Shown here: positions 1-7,994 of the stretch, in pieces | Layout of the letters: every line of letters begins with the position of its first letter | How positions within the stretch are numbered: position 1 is the first letter of the stretch | Origin: DASZQY01 sp036511595 | GTDB taxonomy: Bacteria > Pseudomonadota > Alphaproteobacteria > Rhizobiales > Kaistiaceae | Length of the DNA stretch: 46,339 bases | Assembly: GCA_036511595.1 (NCBI GenBank) | Contig: DATCBY010000049.1 | Span: 1-46,339, forward strand | Direction of reading: 5' to 3' | Translations under genes and position numbers: made by a program | Notes under the pieces: generated by a model | Database searches by the model: none | Told to the model about the DNA's origin: nothing | Seen by the model: the letters and a program-made list of their open reading frames with translations, nothing else

Positions 1-690
1 TTGCCGGTCGAAAACGCGCGCCAGCGCCGCGGCAGCAAGCTTGCGGGTGACCGCTCCCCCGGCTGCCAGCGCCTCGCGGTCGAGCTCGTCGACCAGTGCG
101 TTAGCGGCCTCCAGCGACCGCTCCATGCGGACTGCGATGTAGTCGACCAGGCCGCTGTCCACGATCAGCTGGCGGTCGGCGAACAACTTTACCAGAAGCG
201 CGCTGAGCAGTGCATCGTCCGGCTCGCCGAGTTCCACCGGCCGCGCCGCCCGCAGCCGCGAGGCGAGATCGGCAAGCCCGATGGGCAGCGCTGAAGCGGC
301 GGCCCGGCTGGTCAGCAACAGCGGTGTCCCCCTCTCGCCGGCAAGGTTCACGAGATGAAACAGCGCCGGCTCATCGATCGGGCCAACGTGAAGGTTCTCG
401 ACCGCCACGGCGCCCTCCGCCACCAGGGGGGCAACCGCATGATCGTCGAGACCGGCCGCATCGATGACGGCAGCGCCGCTCGCCTCGCGCCAGATCTCGA
501 CGATGTGGCTCTTGCCGGAACCCGCCGGGCCCGCAAGCAGCACCACCGGCGCCGGCCATGCCGGCCATCCGTCGACCAGCTCGATAGCGCGGGCATTGGC
601 GGCGCCGACCAGAAAATCCGCGCGCGTCATGGCCGCGCGATGTGGCAGCGTCAGCGGCAGCTGGCGTCCTGCCGGCACAGGGCCCCTCAC
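1..690 (-). CDS. hdaA: HdaA, DnaA-related regulator of replication initiation (3' end outside window)
   Basis: This encodes a DnaA-like AAA+ protein that, together with the beta clamp, promotes hydrolysis of DnaA-ATP after replication starts. In the visible 230 residues, the N-terminus carries QLPLTLP (residues 10-16), which fits the clamp-binding motif of Hda proteins. A Walker A motif, GPAGSGKS, lies at 54-61 and a sensor-like LLLTSR at 124-129. The Walker B position reads AVAVENLH (94-101), without the usual acidic pair. The visible end matches the end of the AAA+ lid, and with the length of about 230 this argues for HdaA rather than full DnaA, which has a DNA-binding domain after it. The GTG start overlaps the stop of the upstream permease gene (GTGA), which implies translational coupling. 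An in-frame ATG 20 codons later is an alternative start. The stop codon lies just outside the window. Confidence 0.85.
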   Translation of the reverse strand, partial: MRGPVPAGRQLPLTLPHRAAMTRADFLVGAANARAIELVDGWPAWPAPVVLLAGPAGSGKSHIVEIWREASGAAVIDAAGLDDHAVAPLVAEGAVAVENLHVGPIDEPALFHLVNLAGERGTPLLLTSRAAASALPIGLADLASRLRAARPVELGEPDDALLSALLVKLFADRQLIVDSGLVDYIAVRMERSLEAANALVDELDREALAAGGAVTRKLAAAALARVFDRQ

Positions 691-1769
691 AGGACGTCCA
701 TCGGACCGGTTCCCCGATAGAGCGTACTCGCCTGGTAGCGCTCGATGCCGAAACGCAGGATCACGCCGATCGCAGCGCCCAGCGGAATCGCAATCAGCAG
801 GCCGACGAAGCCGAACAGCAGGCCGAAGGCGAACAGCGAGAAGATCAGCCAGACCGGGTGCAGCCCGACGTTTCGGCCAATGAGCCTTGGTTGCAGGATG
901 TAGCCTTCCAGCAACTCGCCGACCGAGAACACCAGCACGACCGCCAGCAGCCACGGCCAATCCGGCCAGAACTGCACGATGGCGATGATGATCGACACGG
1001 CGAAGCCGACGGTGAAGCCAAGGTAGGGAATGAAGCTCAGGATGCCGGCGCTTAGCCCGATCAGCAGCCCGTAGTTCAAGCCGATCGCCACCAGCATGAT
1101 TGCGTAGAAAATGCCGAGCAGCAGCCCGACGAGAAGCTGGCCGCGCACGAACGCCGACACCTTATGGTCGATGTCCCGGCCGAGCCGGCGGATTTCCTCC
1201 GCCTGGTCGCGGGGCAGCAGCCTATCGACGCGGGCGATCATCTGGTGCCAGTCGCGCAGCAGATAGAAGGTAATGAACGGCGTCACCACCAGCAAAGATA
1301 CAATGTCGACAATTGCCCACCCGCCTGTCCACAGCGAGCCGATGAGCGTAGTCGCAATTCCGACTCCTTGGCTGGTAAACGCTGCGATCGCGGTCCGGAT
1401 GCTTTCAGCGTCGATGCCGAGAAAGCGCGCCCATTCGCTGTCGAGGGAAGCACCAAACATCTGCTCCAGCCGCGTCAGGTAACCGGGCAGGCCGCGAAGC
1501 AGCTCGATCATCTGGTTGACGAGGAGCGGGACCAGCAGGATCAAAATCGCCACGATCAGGACGGCGAGCACGGCGAGGATCGCACCGGCGGCGGCGAAAC
1601 GGGACAGGCCCCGTCTCTCCAGCCAGTCGGCCGCCGGATGGAGCGCATAGGCAAACGCCGCCCCGGCGATGAACGGCAGCAGTATCTGCCGGAAGACGAC
1701 CAGCAGGATTAGAACGAGCAGCAGCCCGCCCAGCCAGAATGCCGCCGCCTTCTGGCGATGGCTCATCAT
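687..1769 (-). CDS. AI-2E family (PerM/YdiK-like) membrane permease
   Basis: A 360-residue polytopic membrane protein of the AI-2E transporter family (PerM/YdiK/YhhT group). These are inner-membrane permeases whose substrates are mostly unknown; some members export AI-2 or act as Na+/H+ antiporters. An N-terminal pair of hydrophobic helices is followed by a soluble amphipathic segment, then a hydrophobic C-terminal half with PYLGF and the typical LEGYILQPRLIG segment. I start it at ATG 1769, which overlaps the stop of the upstream phosphatidyltransferase as ATGATGA; a longer frame from 1838 would overlap that gene by about 70 nt and its extra residues look like out-of-frame translation. It is coupled to hdaA downstream, an arrangement common in Hyphomicrobiales. 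Substrate unknown. Confidence 0.85.
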   Translation of the reverse strand: MMSHRQKAAAFWLGGLLLVLILLVVFRQILLPFIAGAAFAYALHPAADWLERRGLSRFAAAGAILAVLAVLIVAILILLVPLLVNQMIELLRGLPGYLTRLEQMFGASLDSEWARFLGIDAESIRTAIAAFTSQGVGIATTLIGSLWTGGWAIVDIVSLLVVTPFITFYLLRDWHQMIARVDRLLPRDQAEEIRRLGRDIDHKVSAFVRGQLLVGLLLGIFYAIMLVAIGLNYGLLIGLSAGILSFIPYLGFTVGFAVSIIIAIVQFWPDWPWLLAVVLVFSVGELLEGYILQPRLIGRNVGLHPVWLIFSLFAFGLLFGFVGLLIAIPLGAAIGVILRFGIERYQASTLYRGTGPMDVL

Positions 1770-2371
1770 GGGCCGCGATCCCGCGGGCCGGTGGTGTCGG
1801 TGGAGGCCGCCGCGCCGCTGCCCATGTGACGCACCCATTCGACCAGGTAGATTGCCGCCGAGACGACCGTCAGGAACGCGACCACGTAAACCAGCACCTC
1901 GCGCACCCTGCCGAGGTCGACCGTAAAGGCAAGGTCACCGAGCACCACGGCCGCAAGAATGATCTGCAGCGTAGTATTCACTTTCGAGATGCGCAGCGGC
2001 TGCACCGAAGTCGGCTCGCCCAGCATCCACGACAGCACCACCGCGCCGACAATGAGGACGTCGCGGCTGACGATGAGGATGGTAAGCCAGACGGGTATCG
2101 CCAGCACGACCGCCAGCGTGATGTAGATCGACACCAGCATCGCCTTGTCGGCGATCGGGTCTAGATAGGTGCCGAGATCGGAGCGCAGGTCGAACTGGCG
2201 GGCAATGAACCCGTCGACCGCGTCGCTGACTCCGGCCACGATCAGAACGGAGAACGCCCCCAGCGGCTGGTCGGCCACGATCAACCAGATGATCAGCGGG
2301 ACGAGCAGCAGCCGTCCGATCGTAATGAGATTGGGAAGGGTCAAAGCCCGCGCGTCTCCTCGATCGGCCAA
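1766..2371 (-). CDS. CDP-alcohol phosphatidyltransferase family membrane enzyme
   Basis: A 201-residue inner-membrane enzyme that transfers a phosphatidyl group from CDP-diacylglycerol to an alcohol. The family signature DG-x2-AR-x8-G-x3-D-x3-D is intact in VDGFIAR followed by GTYLDPIAD, which supplies the metal-binding aspartates. Several membrane helices follow. It resembles PgsA, but a second and more typical PgsA is encoded at 9970-10614, so this one may have another alcohol acceptor or be a paralogue; the acceptor cannot be read from the sequence. It is first in a three-gene overlapping run (this gene, AI-2E permease, hdaA). The 152-nt gap to the divergent purM should hold promoters for both directions, but I could not identify convincing boxes. 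Confidence 0.85.
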   Translation of the reverse strand: MADRGDARALTLPNLITIGRLLLVPLIIWLIVADQPLGAFSVLIVAGVSDAVDGFIARQFDLRSDLGTYLDPIADKAMLVSIYITLAVVLAIPVWLTILIVSRDVLIVGAVVLSWMLGEPTSVQPLRISKVNTTLQIILAAVVLGDLAFTVDLGRVREVLVYVVAFLTVVSAAIYLVEWVRHMGSGAAASTDTTGPRDRGP

Positions 2372-2523
2372 ACGCCCTCTTTTGAGCTTCCGGGCGACCG
2401 GGCGCGATCGGTTCTAGAAATGGCACCGTCGCGGCAGAATGCCAAGCGCCGGCACCCTTCGCCGACTTGCATTTCAACCGTCGTTGCCGTTTGGATGCGC
2501 CCGCCAGGAGGCACCCGAATCCC

Positions 2524-3609
2524 ATGACCACCGAGGCGCGTCGCCCGCTCCGTCCCGTCTCGTATGCCGATTCCGGCGTCAACATCGACGCCGGCAACGC
2601 ACTGGTCGAGGCAATCAAGCCGCTGGTGCGCGCCACGCGCCGGCCCGGCGCCGACGCGGAGATCGGCGGCTTCGGCGGCCTCTTCGACCTGAAGGCGTCC
2701 GGCTATCTCGATCCGTTGCTGGTCGCCGCCACCGATGGCGTCGGCACCAAGCTGAAGATTGCCATCGACACCGGCATCCTCGATACCATCGGCATCGACC
2801 TCGTCGCCATGTCGGTCAACGACCTGATCGTCCAGGGCGCCGAGCCGCTCTTATTCCTGGACTATTACGCCACCGGCCGTCTCGATCCCGCACGCGGCGC
2901 GGCGATCGTCGCCGGCATCGCCGAGGGCTGCCGCCAGTCGGGGGCCGCGCTCATCGGCGGCGAAACCGCCGAGATGCCGGGCATCTACGCCGGCGAGGAT
3001 TTCGATCTCGCCGGCTTTGCCGTCGGCGCGGTGGAGCGCAGCGCCATATTGCCCCGTCCCGATGTCGCGGCTGGCGACGTCGTGCTGGGGCTCGCCTCCT
3101 CCGGCATCCACTCCAACGGCTTCTCCCTTGTCCGCGCGCTCGTCGCCCGATCAGGCCTCAGCTACGGCGACCCGGCGCCCTTCGACCGGCATCGCCCCCT
3201 TGGCGAGGCGCTGCTCACGCCGACGCGCATTTATGTCAAGCCCCTGCTGGCCGCGATCCGCGCCACCGGCGCGATCAAGGCGATGGCCCACATCACCGGC
3301 GGCGGATTGACGGAGAACGTCCCGCGAGTCCTGCCGGCGACGGTGACCGCCCGCATCGACCTCGGCGCCATCGCCCTCCCGCCCGTCTTCGCATGGCTTG
3401 CCGGTCAGGGCGCGATCGCCGAAGCCGAGATGTTGCGTACATTCAACTGCGGGATCGGCATGGCGCTGGTCGTCGGCACCGACGCGGCCGACGGTGTCAT
3501 CGACCACCTCAACGCGGCCGGCGAAACCGTCAGAGCGATCGGCCGCATCGAGCCGCGCAGAGGCGCCGCGGTTGTCTACGACGGCGCGCTCAACCTCGGA
3601 TACCGCTGA
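2524..3609 (+). CDS. purM: Phosphoribosylformylglycinamidine cyclo-ligase (AIR synthetase)
   Basis: PurM makes 5-aminoimidazole ribotide from FGAM using ATP, the fifth step of purine synthesis. The 361 residues match the family's usual length. Landmarks in order: SYADSGVNIDAGN near the N-terminus, DGVGTKLKIA, MSVNDLIVQGAEPL, GGETAEMPGIY, SSGIHSNGFSL, the ATP-site HITGGGLTENVPR and FNCGIGM. I chose ATG 2524, which has an AGGAGG at 2506-2511, rather than the in-frame ATG at 2467, which adds 19 unlike residues. Its stop overlaps the purN start (TGATG), so the two purine genes are almost certainly cotranscribed. Confidence 0.97.
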   Translation: MTTEARRPLRPVSYADSGVNIDAGNALVEAIKPLVRATRRPGADAEIGGFGGLFDLKASGYLDPLLVAATDGVGTKLKIAIDTGILDTIGIDLVAMSVNDLIVQGAEPLLFLDYYATGRLDPARGAAIVAGIAEGCRQSGAALIGGETAEMPGIYAGEDFDLAGFAVGAVERSAILPRPDVAAGDVVLGLASSGIHSNGFSLVRALVARSGLSYGDPAPFDRHRPLGEALLTPTRIYVKPLLAAIRATGAIKAMAHITGGGLTENVPRVLPATVTARIDLGAIALPPVFAWLAGQGAIAEAEMLRTFNCGIGMALVVGTDAADGVIDHLNAAGETVRAIGRIEPRRGAAVVYDGALNLGYR

Positions 3610-4199
3610 TGGCGCGGAAGCGCGTCGCGATCCTCATTTCCGGTCGCGGCTCCAACATGGCATCGCTTATCGAGGCGGCAAAGGCCACCGACTATCCGGC
3701 TGAGATCGTGCTCGTCGTATCGAACGAGCCTGACGCGGCCGGCCTCGTCCGTGCGGCGGAAGCGGGCGTCGCCACGGTTGCGATCAGCCAGAGAGCGCAT
3801 GCCGACAAGGCGGCATTCGAAGCCGCCATCGACTCGGAACTCTGCAAGGCGCATGTCGACATCGTCTGTCTCGCAGGGTTCATGCGCATCCTGTCGCCGT
3901 GGTTCGTGCAGCGCTGGCGCGACCGGCTCATCAACGTCCACCCGTCGCTGCTCCCCGCTTTCCCCGGCCTCGACACCCACACCCGCGCCCTGGCCGCCGG
4001 CGTCAGCGAACACGGCTGCACCGTCCACTATGTCCGCGAGGGCGTCGACGACGGCCCTGTCATCCTGCAGGCGAAGGTGCCGGCCCTCCCCGGCGATACG
4101 CCGGAGACCCTGACCGCGCGCGTGCTGGTCGAGGAACACAAGCTCTATCCGGCGGCGCTGGCGCTCGTCGCCGCCGGGCGCGCGCCGCCGTTGCCATGA
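3609..4199 (+). CDS. purN: Phosphoribosylglycinamide formyltransferase
   Basis: PurN transfers a formyl group from 10-formyl-tetrahydrofolate to GAR, the third step of purine synthesis. The 196-residue protein has the phosphate-binding GRGSN (12-16), the catalytic Asn-His region INVHPSLLPAFPG, and the later GVDDGPVI with the catalytic Asp. The ATG shares one base with the purM stop. A much longer in-frame reading from 2439 exists but runs antiparallel in phase through purM and has no homology-like content. The stop overlaps the rlmJ start (ATGA). Confidence 0.97.
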   Translation: MARKRVAILISGRGSNMASLIEAAKATDYPAEIVLVVSNEPDAAGLVRAAEAGVATVAISQRAHADKAAFEAAIDSELCKAHVDIVCLAGFMRILSPWFVQRWRDRLINVHPSLLPAFPGLDTHTRALAAGVSEHGCTVHYVREGVDDGPVILQAKVPALPGDTPETLTARVLVEEHKLYPAALALVAAGRAPPLP

Positions 4200-5053
4200 A
4201 CTACCGCCACGCCTTTCACGCCGGCAACTTCGCCGACGTGGTCAAGCATTCCGTGCTGGCGCTGCTCATCGAACGGCTGAAAGCCAAGGACACCGCCTTC
4301 CGAGTCATCGACACGCACGCTGGCGTCGGCGTCTATGATCTGACCGCAGACCAGGCAGCGCGCACCGGCGAATGGCGTGCCGGCATCGGCCGCATCTGGG
4401 ATGCGCCGCGCCAGCCGGCGGTTGACGCGCTTCTCGCCCCCTACCTCGCCGCCGTCGCCGCCGCCAATGGCGCGCCGGCGCCCGCGCCCCTTACCCGTTA
4501 TCCCGGCTCGCCGTGGATCGCGCGCCATCTTTTTCGCCGGCAGGATCGCCTGACCGCTGTCGAACTTCACCCCGAGGACGCCGCCGCGCTCGAAACGCTG
4601 TTCGCGGGCGACATTCAGGTGCGCACCATCGCCCTCGACGGCTGGCTGGCGCTCGGCGCCTTCGTGCCGCCCAAGGAGCGCCGCGGGCTGGTGCTGGTCG
4701 ATCCGCCATTCGAGGCGCGCGACGATTTCGACACGATGCTCGCCGCCTTCGTCGAGGCCCACCGCAAGTGGCCGACCGGAATCTATGCGCTCTGGTACCC
4801 GGTCAAGGATCTCGCCGCCGTCGATCGCTTCCGGCTGGGCCTCGCGCGGAGCGGCATCCGCCGGCTTCTGCGAGCCGAGCTGAACGTCCGCGATCGCAAT
4901 ACCGCCGGTACCTTCAACGGCGCCAGCCTCGTCATCTGCAATCCACCGTGGCAGTTCGCGAGCACGCTCCGCGACCTGCTCGCCGGGCTGGTGCCAGTTC
5001 TGGCCGACGGCCCCGGCGCGGACCACATCATCGACGAGATCGCCGGCGAATAA
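4196..5053 (+). CDS. rlmJ: 23S rRNA (adenine-2030-N6)-methyltransferase
   Basis: RlmJ methylates N6 of A2030 in 23S rRNA. The 285-residue protein opens with NYRHAFHAGNFADVVKH, diagnostic of the family; the SAM-site region is IDTHAGVGVYDL, and the amino-methyltransferase motif IV appears as DPPFE (usually DPPYE). LEHP-like VELHP lies between. The ATG start overlaps the purN stop by 4 nt, so it is probably translated from the pur mRNA, although the functions are unrelated. It converges on the gene at 5060 with only 6 nt between the stops, leaving no room for a conventional terminator. Confidence 0.95.
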   Translation: MNYRHAFHAGNFADVVKHSVLALLIERLKAKDTAFRVIDTHAGVGVYDLTADQAARTGEWRAGIGRIWDAPRQPAVDALLAPYLAAVAAANGAPAPAPLTRYPGSPWIARHLFRRQDRLTAVELHPEDAAALETLFAGDIQVRTIALDGWLALGAFVPPKERRGLVLVDPPFEARDDFDTMLAAFVEAHRKWPTGIYALWYPVKDLAAVDRFRLGLARSGIRRLLRAELNVRDRNTAGTFNGASLVICNPPWQFASTLRDLLAGLVPVLADGPGADHIIDEIAGE

Positions 5054-5059
5054 CGCCGG

Positions 5060-5665
5060 CTATCTCGCCCGCGCGCGGTGATGCATCGTCGCCAGCGTTT
5101 TCTTGATGTTCCCGCGCAGCTTCGGCGCGTCGACGCCTTCGGGCAGTTCGCCCTGGGTGCATTTCGCCATGCGCTTGAGCAGGTCGGTATCGTGCTCGTC
5201 GCGATAGGGTTTCGTGTCGAGGTCGGTGGGTACGTTGGTCAGGCGCTCGTCGCCGAATTCCTTGACGTACTTTTGCATGAAGCGGTCGTAGTCCCGCCAC
5301 TCGATCCCCGCCGCCCGTACCGCCGCCTGCTCAGAGCGGAGCGCGATCTGGTGCGCGTGCAGGTAGTGCAGGCCGAGATGGTCGATCAGCGTCTTCTCGA
5401 CCTCCTCGTGCAGCAGGAGAAAGCGATCCGTCTCGATCTCCTGCCCCTTGTACTTGAACGCCTTCGGCATGTGCCGGTCGATGTAGATCGTCTTGCCGTC
5501 CTGGCTGTAGCCGGCGAGGTACGGGATGTCGTGGGATCGATCGAGCTTCCGCACGCGCTTCAGGATGGCTTCCAGCGCCCGGTCCATCATCAGGCTGGAA
5601 ACGAACCAGTTGGGGAGCCGAAGTTTCTCGTGCGGCGCGGTCGGATGGCAAAAATCGAGCGGCAT
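5060..5665 (-). CDS. Conserved-looking protein of unknown function
   Basis: A 201-residue soluble, charged protein that I do not recognise. No signal peptide or membrane helix is visible. The centre has LLLHEEVEKTLIDHLGL followed by HYLHAHQIALRSE, an arrangement of His and Glu that recalls metal-binding sites but is not a canonical HExxH peptidase motif. The C-terminus is basic (HHRARAR). The start ATG has AAAAGG seven bases upstream, and codon use resembles the neighbours, so I think the gene is real. It converges with rlmJ and is divergent from the exported protein at 5793. No function is assigned. Confidence 0.75.
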   Translation of the reverse strand: MPLDFCHPTAPHEKLRLPNWFVSSLMMDRALEAILKRVRKLDRSHDIPYLAGYSQDGKTIYIDRHMPKAFKYKGQEIETDRFLLLHEEVEKTLIDHLGLHYLHAHQIALRSEQAAVRAAGIEWRDYDRFMQKYVKEFGDERLTNVPTDLDTKPYRDEHDTDLLKRMAKCTQGELPEGVDAPKLRGNIKKTLATMHHRARAR

Positions 5666-5792
5666 GGGGCGGCCTTTTCGGGGAGAGCATGGCGATGGAC
5701 GCGTCGCGGGCGTGCGTTTGCGTTCATATTGACCGATTCAGGAGCGGGGCGCATCCTCGCCGCGAGGCGCGAATCTCCCGGAGCACCAAGCC

Positions 5793-6236
5793 ATGCGGCG
5801 CATTCTCACCACTCTGTTGCTTGTGGCGTCTTCCACTTGGCCGGCGCTCGCGACCGACTACTCGGGCGGCCCGGTCGGCTGGCAGAAATATTTCTCGACT
5901 TTCGGCGGCCCATCCTGCGACCAGCCAAGTGTGCTCGCCCGCGTGACCGAGAAGTTCGCTTATCAGGATGCCCACGTCGTCCATTCGGGCATCGGCATTA
6001 CCGGCATCGACAACATCCGCGAGAAGCCGTTGCGCGTCGATGGCGCGGGCCTCGTCCACCGCCGCTATTGTGAAGGTACCGCGTGGCTCAGCAACGGCAG
6101 GAAGGCCGAGCTTGCCTACCTGATCGAGGGGCCGGCGCTGGCCACCTTCTCCGTCGGCTGGCACGTAGAATCGTGTGTTGTCGGCATCGATCCATGGCGC
6201 GTCTACGACCGCCATTGCCGGGCGATCCGCCCGTAG
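5793..6236 (+). CDS. Small exported protein of unknown function
   Basis: A 147-residue protein with a clear Sec signal peptide: MRR, a hydrophobic stretch of about 12 residues, and a likely cleavage after ALA near residue 20. The mature part is about 127 residues with four cysteines (SCDQP, YCEGT, SCVVG, HCRAI), which could form two disulfides in the periplasm. GGAG lies 8 bases before the ATG. A TTGACC at 5729-5734 with CATCCT 17 nt downstream could be a weak promoter. I do not recognise a domain. Confidence 0.75.
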   Translation: MRRILTTLLLVASSTWPALATDYSGGPVGWQKYFSTFGGPSCDQPSVLARVTEKFAYQDAHVVHSGIGITGIDNIREKPLRVDGAGLVHRRYCEGTAWLSNGRKAELAYLIEGPALATFSVGWHVESCVVGIDPWRVYDRHCRAIRP

Positions 6237-6246
6237 TCAGGCCGGA

Positions 6247-6272
6247 ATAAAATGCCCCGCCGCGGGGGTCAT
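6247..6272 (-). terminator. Probable intrinsic terminator of the outer-membrane protein gene
   Basis: On the minus strand the run CCCCGCGGCGGGG forms a GC-rich hairpin flanked by ATG and CAT that can extend the stem, and it is followed directly by CATTTTATT. It lies about 70 nt after the stop of the beta-barrel gene, in the gap between two converging genes, as expected for a Rho-independent terminator. Confidence 0.55.
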
Positions 6273-6341
6273 CGCGACAGGGCATAAGGGTTTCGATCGG
6301 TCGACGGTCAGAACGTTAGTCGGCAGCCACTTGGCTGATGA

Positions 6342-6920
6342 CTAGAACTTGAAGCCCACGCCAACCAGGAAATCGTTGGAAGCCGACGAAGTGCCGCCCG
6401 CGCCCGGCAGGGTGCCGAGATCGGTATGGCGGTATTCGATGCGACCGGTGACCTTGTCGGTCAGCGCCGCTTCGAGGCCCACACCGCCAACCCAGCCAAT
6501 ACTCGTGCTGGAAGCGCCGGCGCCATTCAGCCCGCCCACCGCGACACCGGCGGTGCCGTAGAGCATGAAGCGGTCCCAAGCATAGCCGAGGCGGCCGCGG
6601 AACGTCGCGTCCCACGGATTGGTGCTCTTGCTCGTCGCGGTAACGTCGCCTTCAAAGCCGACCACGAGATTGCGATTGGTCTGCAGGTTATAGCCGGCGT
6701 AGGCGCCACCAATGAAGCCGCTGGTGTTTGCCCAACCGTAGCCGCCAGTGAGACCGGCGTAGGGACCGGTCCACGACCACGCTGGCGCCGGCGAGTAGGC
6801 CTGCGGCGGTGGGTTGTAGCTCGGCTGCGAAAGGTCGGCTGCCGATGCGAAACCAGCACCGGCGACAGTAGCGAGCAAGCTTGCGCCCAAGCTCGCTCCA
6901 AGGGTACGGATACGTTGCAT
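6342..6920 (-). CDS. Outer-membrane beta-barrel protein (Omp25/31-like porin family)
   Basis: A 192-residue exported outer-membrane protein of the small eight-stranded barrel type common in Hyphomicrobiales. The signal peptide ends at FASA|ADL. A Pro/Tyr/Ser-rich linker leads to WTGPYAGLTGGYGW, the usual first strand, then alternating strands with aromatic girdles, and it ends in VGVGFKF with the terminal Phe recognised by the BAM machinery. I chose ATG 6920 because GAGGAG lies just before it; an upstream in-frame ATG (6938) adds only MDEERI. It stands alone, with a likely terminator at 6247-6272. Role is probably structural or adhesive; no specific ligand can be inferred. Confidence 0.88.
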   Translation of the reverse strand: MQRIRTLGASLGASLLATVAGAGFASAADLSQPSYNPPPQAYSPAPAWSWTGPYAGLTGGYGWANTSGFIGGAYAGYNLQTNRNLVVGFEGDVTATSKSTNPWDATFRGRLGYAWDRFMLYGTAGVAVGGLNGAGASSTSIGWVGGVGLEAALTDKVTGRIEYRHTDLGTLPGAGGTSSASNDFLVGVGFKF

Positions 6921-7178
6921 TATTCTCTCCTCGTCCATCCCGTTGAACCGAAGCGATCTCCGCTGCTCACGAAATCCGCCGGTCGTTACGGTCCACAGTA
7001 GTCAGTGCAATACGGCGTAAGCGTTAACAAATTAGGGCGATCTCTGGGCATTGCGAGGACCGATTGCCGCGGCGAAACTGCCTCGTTCCGTTCGATTAAC
7101 GCTTTGATGTGCTTAACCTATGTCGCGCTGATTTTGTTCCGTCGCGCCCGCCGTGTCCCAAACTGGCACGAACAACCA

Positions 7179-7203
7179 TTAAACAGGGTTAACGATTGGT
7201 TAA
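7179..7203. promoter_or_regulatory. Overlapping TTAA boxes resembling CtrA sites
   Basis: TTAA occurs at 7179-7182, 7189-7192 and 7200-7203. The last two are exactly 7 nt apart, the TTAA-N7-TTAA arrangement of CtrA binding sites in alphaproteobacteria; the first pair is 6 nt apart. Further TTAA copies lie at 7024, 7096 and 7113, in otherwise GC-rich DNA. The box overlaps the TTG start proposed for the reductase, which would suit repression, or suggest that the true start is the GTG at 7214. Binding is inferred from the motif alone. Confidence 0.4.
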
Positions 7204-7927
7204 CGCCCCACCCGTGGCCTTGGTAACCGGCGGCGCCCGCCGGATCGGCCGCGCCATCGTTGAGGACCTCGCCCATCACGGCTGGGCAGTCGCCATCCAC
7301 CACAACGCCTCGCACGGCGATGCCGTCGCGCTCGCCGCCGAGATCAGGGCCGCCGGTGGCAGGGCGACGGCGGTGGCGGCCGATCTCGCTGATCTCGACT
7401 GCGTCGCCCGCATCGTCGACGCGGCAACTTCCGCACTCGGGCCGCTGACCCTCCTGGTCAACAACGCGTCGATCTTTGAGAAGGACGCCGTCGGCAGTCT
7501 CGACCGCGCCCTCTGGCAGCGCCAGATGACCGTGAACCTTGCCACGCCGGTGTTCCTTGCCGAGGCCTTCGCCCGCCAGCTCCCCGGCGGCGCTGAAGGT
7601 AATGTCGTCAATCTCCTCGACCAGCGAATCTTCCACCCGACGCCCGCGTATTTCTCCTATCAGATTGCCAAGTCGGCGCTCGCCGTCGCCACCGTGACTC
7701 TGGCCCAGACACTGGCGCCCGGCGTGCGCGTCAACGGCATCGCCCCGGGCCCGGTCCTCGCGAGCGCCCGGCAGACGGCGGATGGCTTTGCCAGCCAGAT
7801 CGAAGCGATTCCGCTCAAGAGGCCCCCCGACCTCGGCGATTTCGGCCGTACCATCCGCTATATCGTGGAGAACCGCTCGATCACCGGGCAGATCATCGCC
7901 CTCGACGGCGGCCAGCATCTCCTGTGA
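7196..7927 (+). CDS. SDR-family oxidoreductase, FolM/pteridine reductase-like
   Basis: A 243-residue classical short-chain dehydrogenase. The N-terminus VALVTGGARRIGRAI has the TGxxxRxG cofactor motif typical of NADPH-dependent pteridine or dihydrofolate reductases (FolM, PTR1). LVNNAS is the NNAG-type motif, and YQIAK holds the catalytic Tyr and Lys; PGPVL follows. The substrate is an inference from this motif. The TTG at 7196 gives a natural N-terminus, but GTG 7214 would give MALVTGG and avoid the overlapping TTAA box. It precedes uvrC by 67 nt, an order seen in many Hyphomicrobiales. Confidence 0.85.
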   Translation: MVNAPPVALVTGGARRIGRAIVEDLAHHGWAVAIHHNASHGDAVALAAEIRAAGGRATAVAADLADLDCVARIVDAATSALGPLTLLVNNASIFEKDAVGSLDRALWQRQMTVNLATPVFLAEAFARQLPGGAEGNVVNLLDQRIFHPTPAYFSYQIAKSALAVATVTLAQTLAPGVRVNGIAPGPVLASARQTADGFASQIEAIPLKRPPDLGDFGRTIRYIVENRSITGQIIALDGGQHLL

Positions 7928-7994
7928 CCGCTTCGACGCTGGATTGTAGCTTGCCTCGCTTCTCGTCGCGAAGGTGTGATCGCATATATCGGCC

